Shown one piece after another: positions 36,020 to 43,400 of a stretch of 64,000 nucleotides of DNA (the stretch's first letter is position 1; every line of letters begins with the position of its first letter). The DNA is from Sphingopyxis lindanitolerans (GTDB taxonomy: Bacteria > Pseudomonadota > Alphaproteobacteria > Sphingomonadales > Sphingomonadaceae): contig NZ_CM009578.1 of assembly GCF_002993885.1 (NCBI RefSeq), positions 1,305,251-1,369,250 on the forward strand, written 5' to 3'. A model generated the notes under the pieces. It ran no database searches. It saw only the letters and a program-made list of their open reading frames with translations, and was not told where the DNA came from. The position numbers and the translations under genes are program-made.

Positions 36020-37186
36020 ATGACGACCCATCACAACGGCCCGATCACCATCCATGCCGTGAAGGACAAGGCCGGAAAGCGCGAGTTCGTCGAGCTGGCC
36101 TATCGCCTCAACCGCGGCGATCCGGCATGGGTGCCGCCGCTGAAGGCCGAGGTGTTCGACCTCCTGACCCCGGGCAAGAATCCCTGGTTCGAGCATGGCA
36201 AGGCGCAGCTTTTCCTTGCCCGCCGCGATGGCCGCACGGTCGGGCGCATTTCGGCGCACATCGACTTCCTCGCGCTTGAACAGCCGGCGGCCCAGGGCAT
36301 GGGGCCCGGCACCGGCAATTGGGGACTGCTCGAAGCCGAAGATGCCGAAACCGCGCACGCGCTGATCGTGTCGGCCGAGGACTGGCTGCGCGGCCAGGGG
36401 ATGAACCGCGCGCTCGGACCGCTGTCGATTTCGATCTGGGACGAACCCGGCCTGCTGATCGAGGGATTCGACCGCCCGCCGACGATCATGCTCGGCCACA
36501 ACAGCCCGCTCTATCGCCCGTGGATCGAGGCCGAGGGTTATCGCCCGGTCAAGACGCTCTATAATTATGGGGTCGAGATCATCGACGGCTTCCCGCCGTT
36601 CGTGAACCGCATCGTCGCAGCGGGCGAGAAGAATGCGCGTATCCGCATCCGCCGCGTCGACAAGACGAAATTCGACGCCGAGGCCAAGCTGATCATGGGC
36701 ATATTGAACGACGCCTGGTCGGACAATTGGGGTTTCGTCCCGCTGACCGACGGCGAGATCGCCTATGTCGGCAAGAAGCTGAAGGACATCGTCTTCGAGG
36801 ATCTGGTCCGCGTCGCCGAGGTCGATGGCGAGCCGGTCGCCTTCATGATCGTGTTGCCCAATATCAACGAAAAGCTGATCGACATGGACGGCTCGCTCTT
36901 TCCCTTCAACTGGGCGAAGCTGCTCTGGTGGCTGCGCAAGCCGAGAAGCCGTACCCTGCGCGTGCCCTTGATGGGCGTCGTCAAGAAGATGCAGCACAGC
37001 CGCATGGCAAGCATGCTTGCCTTCATGATGATCGAGTTCATCCGCCGCGATGCGGTGCGCGACTATGGGACGCAATATGGCGACATCGGCTGGGTGCTCG
37101 ACGACAATCAGGGGATGAACGCGGTCGCCGAGGCGATCAACGCGACGGTGAACCGCGTCTATCAGATTTACGACAAACCGCTCTGA
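36020..37186 (+). CDS. GNAT-fold N-acyltransferase-like protein
   Basis: 388-aa conserved protein of a widespread but uncharacterised family distantly related to GNAT acyltransferases. It starts with VKDKAGKREFVELAYRLNRG, contains LARRDGRTVGRISAHIDF (beta4-like strand) and MNRALGPLSISIWDEPGLLI, and has a second GNAT-like half around VAFMIVLPNINEKLIDMDG to VRDYGTQYGDIGWVLDDNQGM. I cannot name a substrate. It is divergent from the desaturase gene and followed by an amidotransferase gene on the same strand. Confidence 0.8.
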   Translation: MTTHHNGPITIHAVKDKAGKREFVELAYRLNRGDPAWVPPLKAEVFDLLTPGKNPWFEHGKAQLFLARRDGRTVGRISAHIDFLALEQPAAQGMGPGTGNWGLLEAEDAETAHALIVSAEDWLRGQGMNRALGPLSISIWDEPGLLIEGFDRPPTIMLGHNSPLYRPWIEAEGYRPVKTLYNYGVEIIDGFPPFVNRIVAAGEKNARIRIRRVDKTKFDAEAKLIMGILNDAWSDNWGFVPLTDGEIAYVGKKLKDIVFEDLVRVAEVDGEPVAFMIVLPNINEKLIDMDGSLFPFNWAKLLWWLRKPRSRTLRVPLMGVVKKMQHSRMASMLAFMMIEFIRRDAVRDYGTQYGDIGWVLDDNQGMNAVAEAINATVNRVYQIYDKPL

Positions 37187-37253
37187 TCGGGCGCTCGCTT
37201 CGCCCGTGCAGGCAGTGTAAGTTTCGCGCAGAACCAGCGGGTGGGGACAGTCT

Positions 37254-38180
37254 ATGTGCCGGGCGATGATGTATCTGGGCGAGCCGGTGCAGCTCGACGA
37301 CCTGCTCTTCAAGCCCGACTCCAGCCTCGTCAACCAGGCCTATATGCCGCGGATGCTGCATATGCTGAACCTCGCGGGGTTCGGGATGATGGCGTGGGAC
37401 AGCGCGAGCTTCGTTCCCGACCTGCCGCACCGCTATCGTTCGCCCTCGCTGCCCATTTTCGACGGCAATCTCAAATCGCTGGCGATCAAGACGCGCGCCG
37501 AATGCGTGATCGCGCATGTCCGCGGCGTCGCCTATTCGACGAGCGTCAAGGTCAGCGAACAGAATACCCACCCCTTTCATTTCCCCGGCGCCGCGGTCGC
37601 GATGGCGCATAATGGCGATATCTATCGCATCGGCGAGATGAAGGGGACGCTGATGGCGGACATCGACCCGGTGCTGCTCGCCGAGATTTCGGGATCGACC
37701 GACAGCGAATGGGTCTATGCGCTGCTGCTCTCGCAGCTTCCCGACTGGCGGGTCGAGCCCGATCGCGACGCGCTGGTCGCCGCGGTCCAGAAGACCGTCG
37801 ATCTGATCGAGGCGGCGCGGCGGCATCATGGCATCGCCATCTCGTCGAGTTGCAACCTGTTCGTCACGACGGGGCGCCAGATATTGGGGCTGCGCCATTG
37901 TTTCGACTTCGGCCATTACCGCACCGGATCGCCCGACCAGCTCCACGAGGCGAACATGAATTTCCTGTCGATGTGGTTCACCACCGGACGCGATTACGGC
38001 CTGCACGACGGCGAGTGGCAGATGGTCGGCGGCGAGGAGGAACCGCGCGCGGTGATCGTCGCGTCTGAGCCGCTGTCGTCGAACAGCGCGACGTGGATGC
38101 CGGTCCCCGAATATGCGATGATCCACGCCGAAATGAACGGGGATCGGCCCGAATTCAGGGTGATACCGCTGGCACGATAA
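37254..38180 (+). CDS. Class II glutamine amidotransferase
   Basis: 308-aa stand-alone Ntn glutaminase-type protein. Cys2 (MCRAMMYLGEPVQLDD) becomes the N-terminal nucleophile after Met removal. Typical features follow: CVIAHVRGVAYS near residue 82, NTHPFHFPGAAVAMAHNGDIY near residue 107, and GSTDSEWVYALLL. It resembles YafJ/EgtC-type amidotransferases, which supply or remove amide nitrogen. A synthetase partner is not adjacent; proteins of this class are sometimes linked with circularly permuted ATP-grasp genes, but here that cluster is 32 kb away. Confidence 0.9.
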   Translation: MCRAMMYLGEPVQLDDLLFKPDSSLVNQAYMPRMLHMLNLAGFGMMAWDSASFVPDLPHRYRSPSLPIFDGNLKSLAIKTRAECVIAHVRGVAYSTSVKVSEQNTHPFHFPGAAVAMAHNGDIYRIGEMKGTLMADIDPVLLAEISGSTDSEWVYALLLSQLPDWRVEPDRDALVAAVQKTVDLIEAARRHHGIAISSSCNLFVTTGRQILGLRHCFDFGHYRTGSPDQLHEANMNFLSMWFTTGRDYGLHDGEWQMVGGEEEPRAVIVASEPLSSNSATWMPVPEYAMIHAEMNGDRPEFRVIPLAR

Positions 38181-38187
38181 GCTGCGG

Positions 38188-39051
38188 CTATCGCGCCGGA
38201 TTGCGCGCGGTGACGATCCAGGCGGCGCCGTCGATCATCACCGATCGGTCGCCCGGCTTCGCCGCGAACGCCCGCCGCACGGCTTCCGCCGCCTGCGCGC
38301 GAATCGCATCCGACTGTTCGGCGAGCAGGCGCGCCAGCGGGCCGACCTGAAAGGCCATTTCGACGGCATTGTCGACCGCCGCCTCGCGCGTCTCACCATG
38401 CCCGAAGGGAACGGGATGATCGAAGGGGGTGATGGAGATGTCCACGAATCCCGCCGCGTTCAGGATGCGCTCGACACGGTCGCGGTCGCCGAACGAGAAG
38501 GGGCCGGGCGCTTCGGGGTCGGGCGGCGGCGGTACGGAAATCAGGTTTGCGACCGCTCCCATCGGCAGGCGCACCCAGTCATTCTCCGCACCGCTCCGCC
38601 AGCAGACGAACGCCAGCCGGCCCCCGGCCTTCAACGCTCCGCGCATATGCGCGAAGGCCGCGGCAGGATCGTCGAAGAACATCACGCCGAAGCGCGAGAA
38701 TATGAGGTCGAAGGCCTGTTCGGGCAGCGCTGCGGTGCCTGCATCGGCAAGCTCGAACGCCAGCGGCGCTCCGGCCGGGGCCGCCGCACGCGCGCGGTCG
38801 ATCAGCGGCGCCGAAATATCGACGCCGAGCACATGTCCGCGCGGCCCGACGCGAGCGGCGAGCGCCTGGCTGGTGGCGCCCGCGCCGCAGCCGACGTCGA
38901 GCGCCTGCTCGCCCTCGCCCACCGCCGCCGCCGCGCGCGCGGCGTCGCCGAACGCGGCGAGCATCGCGTCGAGCCGCGCCTGATTGGCGACCCATTGTTC
39001 GCCGCTGCGTCCGTTCCAGTCGGCGACCTGATAGGCTTTGCTTTCGGTCAT
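38188..39051 (-). CDS. Class I SAM-dependent methyltransferase
   Basis: 287-aa Rossmann-fold methyltransferase. Motif I is ALDVGCGAGATSQALAARVG near residue 48, motif II is GVDISAPLIDRARAA, and FSRFGVMFFDDPAAAFAHM is the post-II region. It is closest in layout to UbiE/phytoene-type small-molecule methyltransferases with a C-terminal substrate-specific half. Substrate unknown. It is convergent with the amidotransferase gene (7-bp gap). Confidence 0.9.
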   Translation of the reverse strand: MTESKAYQVADWNGRSGEQWVANQARLDAMLAAFGDAARAAAAVGEGEQALDVGCGAGATSQALAARVGPRGHVLGVDISAPLIDRARAAAPAGAPLAFELADAGTAALPEQAFDLIFSRFGVMFFDDPAAAFAHMRGALKAGGRLAFVCWRSGAENDWVRLPMGAVANLISVPPPPDPEAPGPFSFGDRDRVERILNAAGFVDISITPFDHPVPFGHGETREAAVDNAVEMAFQVGPLARLLAEQSDAIRAQAAEAVRRAFAAKPGDRSVMIDGAAWIVTARNPAR

Positions 39052-39074
39052 ATACCCTCTTGCTGCATCATTCG

Positions 39075-40067
39075 TCAGGCCGCCACCGCGTGACCGCGGC
39101 GCATCGCGAGAATGCGCGCTTCGACCTGGTCGAGCGCATCGAGCGCGGTGACCAGATCGGCGTTGACCGACGCCCCCAGTTCGCGGCTGAGCGCATCGCC
39201 GGTATCGATCATCTCGGTAAAGGTCGCCCGGTCGAAAGCGAGCAGAGTCGCCTGCTCGCTTGTCCGGAGCAGCCGGTCGTGCGTGCTGCCCGCCAGCATC
39301 GCGGCGATGCCGACGAGCTGGCCGGGGCCGGTGACGGTGAGTTGATAGATGCCCTCACGGTGCGGCAAGGCACTGCGCACTGCGCCGCGCACGACCAGCC
39401 AGACGGTGTCGGCACCGCCGCCAACCAGCGCAAGATCGGTGTCCGCCGCTGCTTCGATGCGCTCGCCCGCGTTCCAGAAAGCGAACCGTTGCGCCGGGGT
39501 CATCGCCGCGCAGCACGGCAGTTTCGCGAGAAAGGGTTCGGGCGTGAAACCGTCCTCGATCAGCGGCGCGAGGCCGCGCCGCGGCCGCGGCGTGAAGGCG
39601 CCGGGTTCGGCCAGCAGCAGCGCCGCGATATCGGCCGCCTTGGCAACGACGCGCCCGGCGATCAGCCGCCCGAGTTCGGCCTGCAGTTGGAGCGACGCCG
39701 GGCGAAGCTGTGACAGCGCGGCGCGGAACAGGTCGGCGGGAAGATGCCAGGTCGCGACCGGGCCGCGCGCGATTCCCATCGCCGATCGCCGAAGATCGCG
39801 GCCGATCAGCGCCATGTCGCCGATCACCTCGCCCGGCCCGACCGTCGCAAGCAAAGCCAATCCGCCGCCGGGCAGCCGCTTCCCGATATCGACGCGGCCG
39901 CCATCGATCAGGAACAGCCCCTCGGCGCGCTCATTCTGGGTCAGGATCGCCTCGCCGTCGGCGAAATGGCGCGGGGCAAAACCGTCGGCGATCTCGGCGC
40001 GTTCGGCCTCGCCCAATCCCGCGAAGAGCGGCACGTCCGCCAAGCGACTGGCGGACAGGATGGTCAC
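39075..40067 (-). CDS. Double cyclic-nucleotide-binding-domain protein
   Basis: About 330 aa from the GTG at 40067; the frame continues upstream only because it shadows xth. Two cNMP-binding (cupin jelly-roll) domains are present: residues about 5-125 (LFAGLGEAERAEIADGF, GDMALIGRDLRRSA) and about 190-305 (LAKLPCCAAMTPAQRFAF, VVRGAVRSALPHREG). The C-terminal remainder is a short helix with no winged HTH, so it is not a standard Crp/Fnr activator. GTGA overlap with the xth stop means coupled translation. The ligand and partner are unknown. Confidence 0.8.
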   Translation of the reverse strand: MTILSASRLADVPLFAGLGEAERAEIADGFAPRHFADGEAILTQNERAEGLFLIDGGRVDIGKRLPGGGLALLATVGPGEVIGDMALIGRDLRRSAMGIARGPVATWHLPADLFRAALSQLRPASLQLQAELGRLIAGRVVAKAADIAALLLAEPGAFTPRPRRGLAPLIEDGFTPEPFLAKLPCCAAMTPAQRFAFWNAGERIEAAADTDLALVGGGADTVWLVVRGAVRSALPHREGIYQLTVTGPGQLVGIAAMLAGSTHDRLLRTSEQATLLAFDRATFTEMIDTGDALSRELGASVNADLVTALDALDQVEARILAMRRGHAVAA

Positions 40068-40837
40068 GCAAAGACTGCCCAGGTCGGCGCGTGATCGCTC
40101 GCCTTCTCGCGCCCGCGATGATCCTTGTCGACCTGGGCGTCGACCAGCCGGTCGGCCATCGCCGGGCTGAGCAGCAGATGGTCGATGCGGAAACCATGGT
40201 CGCGCTGCCAGCCGCCCGCCTGATAGTCCCAGAAGGTCCAGACTCCACCCGCCGGATGGCGGCTGCGGATCGCGTCGGTCCAGCCATCGCCGAGCATCCG
40301 GAAATACGCATCGCGCGATTCGGGCTGCATCAGCGCGTCGTTCGCCATCGGGCCGCGCGGATCCCACACATCGTCATCATGTGGGATGACGTTGTAATCG
40401 CCGGTCAAAATGGCCGGAATTTCGGCGGCGAGCAGCGCCTTCGCGCGTTCGCGGAGCCGCGCCATCCAGCGCAGCTTGTAATCGAACTTCGGCCCCGGCT
40501 GCGGGTTGCCGTTGGGGAGGTAGAGGCAGCCGACCCGCACGCCATGGACATCGGCCTCGAGATAGCGCGACTGTTCGTCGTCGGCCTCGCCCGCAAGGCC
40601 GCGCTGGATTTCGACCGGCTCGGTCCCCCTGGCGAGGATCGCGACGCCGTTGAAACCCTTTTGCCCGTGATAGAGAAACCCATAGCCCGCCGCCTCGATC
40701 TCCTTGGTCGGCATCGTCTCGTCGCTCGATTTGAGTTCCTGCAAACAGGCGACGTCGGGCTGGGTTTCCTCGAGCCATTCGACGAGGCGCGGCAGGCGGG
40801 CCTTGATCCCGTTGATATTGAAGGTCGCGACTTTCAT
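40064..40837 (-). CDS. xth: Exodeoxyribonuclease III (AP endonuclease)
   Basis: 257-aa Mg-dependent EEP nuclease that cuts at abasic sites and removes 3-prime blocks in base excision repair. Signature elements are FNINGIKARLPRLVEWL, CLQELKSSD (catalytic Glu near residue 35), LYLPNGNP, LTGDYNVIPHDDDVWDP (Asp/Asn), RIDHLLLSP, and the terminal SDHAPTWAVF with the catalytic His. Normal length. It overlaps the cyclic-nucleotide protein gene by 4 bp. Confidence 0.95.
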   Translation of the reverse strand: MKVATFNINGIKARLPRLVEWLEETQPDVACLQELKSSDETMPTKEIEAAGYGFLYHGQKGFNGVAILARGTEPVEIQRGLAGEADDEQSRYLEADVHGVRVGCLYLPNGNPQPGPKFDYKLRWMARLRERAKALLAAEIPAILTGDYNVIPHDDDVWDPRGPMANDALMQPESRDAYFRMLGDGWTDAIRSRHPAGGVWTFWDYQAGGWQRDHGFRIDHLLLSPAMADRLVDAQVDKDHRGREKASDHAPTWAVFA

Positions 40838-40876
40838 GCCCTTCCTATGGCAGGAAGGCGGCCGCTTAGAAAGGCA

Positions 40877-41218
40877 TCAGATCGAGAAGCTCGACCCGCA
40901 GCCGCAGCCCGAGGCGGCGTTGGGATTTTCGACCTTGAACGACGATCCGCCCAGCGAATCGACGAAATCGACGATGCAGCCACGCACCAGGTCGATGCTC
41001 ACGGAATCGACGACCAGCTTCACCCCGTCCGTCAGGGTGACGATATCATCGGCATCGATGCTTTCGGCGAGCCCGAAGCGATAGGTGAAGCCCGAACAGC
41101 CGCCGCCATCGACCGCGAGGCGCAGCGCGGCTTCAGTCTCGCCCTTACGGTCGGCGATCCAGCGGACGCGCGCCGCGGCGGCGGGCGAAAGGGTGATGTC
41201 GGAAAGCTGCGTGGCCAT
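40877..41218 (-). CDS. Iron-sulfur cluster assembly/insertion protein (IscA/ErpA family)
   Basis: 113-aa A-type carrier that holds and passes on [Fe-S] clusters. The three conserved cysteines are visible: one in DGGGCSGFTYRFG (near residue 39) and two in the C-terminal CGCGSSFSI. The HesB-type core LSPAAAARVRWIADRKGETEAALRL precedes them. ErpA and IscA cannot be told apart by eye; the CGCGSSF ending favours the ErpA-like group. It lies 39 bp upstream of xth on the same strand. Confidence 0.92.
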   Translation of the reverse strand: MATQLSDITLSPAAAARVRWIADRKGETEAALRLAVDGGGCSGFTYRFGLAESIDADDIVTLTDGVKLVVDSVSIDLVRGCIVDFVDSLGGSSFKVENPNAASGCGCGSSFSI

Positions 41219-41254
41219 GATCGCAAGATAGGAGGGATGGACCCAAATGAAAAG

Positions 41255-41286
41255 GGCGCCCCCGCCGTTTACCGTGGGGCGCCCCT
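41255..41286 (-). terminator. Rho-independent terminator after the M23 peptidase gene
   Basis: On the minus strand: GGGGCGCCCC, a 12-nt loop and GGGGGCGCCC, then TTTTC. It lies 22 bp past the M23 stop and before the IscA-type gene. Confidence 0.82.
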
Positions 41287-41308
41287 CCTCTCCGACCCAG
41301 AGAAGTCG

Positions 41309-42016
41309 TTATTCGGGACCGCCCATGGCGAGTTTCTTGTGGCCCGTCATCGCGGCGATCGTCATCGAATCCGACGCGCAGAAGGGCAGCGGATTGACCG
41401 GCGAGCCTTCGATGCGGACTTCATAATGGAGATGATTGCCGGTCGAACGGCCGGTCGAGCCGACATAGCCGATCACGTCGCCCTTCTTCACCTGCTGCCC
41501 CGAACGGACGATGAATGACGACATATGGCCGTAGCGCGTCTCGATCTCGTTGCCATGCTCGATCTCGACATAATTGCCATAGCCGCCAAGCCGCTGGGCG
41601 CGGCCGACGATGCCGTCGGCGGTCGCATAAATGGGGGTGCCATAGGGCGCCGGAATGTCGACGCCATTGTGGCGCGCGAGCTTGCCGGTGATCGGGTGGA
41701 CGCGCATGCCATAGGAGGAAGAAAGCGACATCTGCTCGATCGGGCGGCGCGACGGCACCGAAACGCCGATGTTCGCGGCAAGGCCGGTGTCGAGACGCTT
41801 CCACGCCTGGAAGATCGCGCGCGCTTCCTGATTTTCGGTCGGCGCGGTCATGCCCGCCGGAAAGCTGTCCTGATCGGGTTCGTCGGGAACGGTGATGCTG
41901 GCATCGCTGCTGCCTGCCTCGACCGCATGCGCCGCCGGAGCGGCAAGGCCCGTCAGCGCGCCTGCGCAGACGATAAGACCAACATGAAACTTTTGCGCCA
42001 GAAAAGCGTATCGCAC
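41309..42016 (-). CDS. M23 family metallopeptidase (LytM domain)
   Basis: 235-aa exported peptidoglycan hydrolase-type protein. The N-terminal hydrophobic signal segment is at about 11-30 (HVGLIVCAGALTGLAAPAAHA). The LytM core has MRVHPITGKLARHNGVDIPAPYGTPIYA (first zinc His/Asp), GNYVEIEHGNEIETRYGHMS, and GRSTGNHLHYEVRIEG (HxH motif near residue 195), so the active site is intact. It starts with GTG. It probably acts on cell-wall cross-links, possibly at division or polar growth. Confidence 0.92.
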   Translation of the reverse strand: MRYAFLAQKFHVGLIVCAGALTGLAAPAAHAVEAGSSDASITVPDEPDQDSFPAGMTAPTENQEARAIFQAWKRLDTGLAANIGVSVPSRRPIEQMSLSSSYGMRVHPITGKLARHNGVDIPAPYGTPIYATADGIVGRAQRLGGYGNYVEIEHGNEIETRYGHMSSFIVRSGQQVKKGDVIGYVGSTGRSTGNHLHYEVRIEGSPVNPLPFCASDSMTIAAMTGHKKLAMGGPE

Positions 42017-42130
42017 GTATCGACCCCGCAGTCCTTGTCGCCAGTGCCCTTTTTTAAGGGCCGCTGGTGCCGGATGTTTCGTTCGGATGGGATTATTCCC
42101 TGCCCGCGAGCGTTGATGACGGTGTGAAGC

Positions 42131-42922
42131 TTACCAAGCAATAACCGCGTAATAGTCTTGCGTTAAACCGGCTTCACGACGCGCCGAGTCGTTGAACGGC
42201 GGCTTGAGCGAGCCACGGAATCGCGATTTTACGAGGCTTTGCCACGTTTCGACGGCGTTGAATCCCATTTCATCGCACTTTTGGTTAAACCAGACTGTGC
42301 CGACGCTCACATGCCGAATTTCATCGTTGTAAATACGCGATAAAATCTTCGCCGACGCATCGTCTCCGGCGGCGCGGAAGCGGGTGACGGTCGCGGGCGT
42401 GACGTCGAGGCCGCGCGCCTCCAGCACCATCGGAACGATCGCGAGCCGCGCCAGCGCGTCGTCGCTGGTCGCCGCCGCGGCTTCCCACAAACCCCCGTGC
42501 GCGGGCCATTCGCCATAAAAGCTGCCAAGCTGGCGCAATCGCCGATCGAGCAGCGCGAAATGCATCGCCTCATCGGCGGCGACACCGATCCAGTCGTCGA
42601 CGAAGCCACGCGGAAATTCGCCGCCGAAGCGGCCGACCAGATCGACCGCGAGGTCGATCGCGACGAACTCGATATGCGCGAGCGCGTGGAGCATCGCGAT
42701 CCGCCCGCGTATCGACCCGCCCTTGCGCCGCCGCGGCATCTGGCTGGGCGACAGCAATTCGGGCCTGGCGGGCCATGCGGGCTGGTCGGGCATCGCCACG
42801 TCGCAGCGATGATCGAGTTCGCCGCGCCACCACGCCCGCGCCAGCGCCCGCGCCGCGCGGCGCTTGTCGTGCGGGTCCGGCGTCAGCAGGACCGCGCGCG
42901 CGGCTTCGCCCAGTGTTCGCAT
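42131..42922 (-). CDS. DUF455 family ferritin-like protein
   Basis: 263-aa all-helical protein. The ATG at 42922 overlaps the bcp stop (TGATG), so translation is coupled. The conserved motifs suggest a di-metal ferritin-like centre: LHALAHIEFVAIDLAVDLVGRF near residue 78 (His/Glu), GVAADEAMHFALL near residue 112 (Glu-x-x-His) and IYNDEIRHVSVG near residue 207 (Glu-x-x-His). The function of DUF455 is not established. Pairing with a thiol peroxidase would fit an oxidative-stress or iron role, as inference. Confidence 0.87.
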   Translation of the reverse strand: MRTLGEAARAVLLTPDPHDKRRAARALARAWWRGELDHRCDVAMPDQPAWPARPELLSPSQMPRRRKGGSIRGRIAMLHALAHIEFVAIDLAVDLVGRFGGEFPRGFVDDWIGVAADEAMHFALLDRRLRQLGSFYGEWPAHGGLWEAAAATSDDALARLAIVPMVLEARGLDVTPATVTRFRAAGDDASAKILSRIYNDEIRHVSVGTVWFNQKCDEMGFNAVETWQSLVKSRFRGSLKPPFNDSARREAGLTQDYYAVIAW

Positions 42923-43386
42923 CAAAGCGCCTTCACGGCCTCCAGCGCGGCTTCGGCATGGCCCTTCACGCGCACCTTGCGCCATTCGCGCACGAGCTTG
43001 CCGTCGGCGCCGAACAGGAAGGTCGAGCGTTCGATGCCCATATAGGTGCGCCCGTAATTCTGCTTTTCGACCCAAGTGCCGAACGCCTCGCACACCGCGC
43101 CTTCCTCGTCGGACGCAAGGCGGACGGTCAGGCCATATTTGTCGCGAAACTTGCAGAGTTTCGCCGGTGCATCGCGTGACACCGCGAGTATCTGCGCGTG
43201 CAGATGCGCGAATTCGGGCGCGAGGCGGGTGAAATCCTGTGCTTCGACGGTGCAGCCGGGCGTGTCGGCCTTGGGATAGAAATAGACGACGAGCGGCGCG
43301 CCCTTCATCGCCGCAAGGTCGATCGCGGCGCCGTCGGCGTCGAGCAGCTTCACCGCAGGAATGGCGTCGCCGATAGCGAGGGTCAT
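42922..43386 (-). CDS. bcp: Thiol peroxidase of the BCP/PrxQ family
   Basis: 154 aa from the ATG at 43386, which has AGGAG upstream. The peroxidatic Cys45 is in YPKADTPGCTVEAQDF. In the two-Cys members the resolving Cys is five residues later (C-x4-C); here that position is Gln50, so the enzyme should work by a one-Cys mechanism or use another Cys (KLCKF, AVCEAF). It reduces hydroperoxides with thioredoxin or another thiol donor. The longer frame upstream overlaps glnE by a few codons and is not used. Confidence 0.92.
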   Translation of the reverse strand: MTLAIGDAIPAVKLLDADGAAIDLAAMKGAPLVVYFYPKADTPGCTVEAQDFTRLAPEFAHLHAQILAVSRDAPAKLCKFRDKYGLTVRLASDEEGAVCEAFGTWVEKQNYGRTYMGIERSTFLFGADGKLVREWRKVRVKGHAEAALEAVKAL

Positions 43387-43400
43387 GGCTGTGTCTCCTG

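Noticed and set aside
40068..40367. 100-codon upstream extension of the cyclic-nucleotide protein
   Set aside because: It lies entirely inside xth in another frame, and the GTG at 40067 overlaps the xth stop as coupled genes do.
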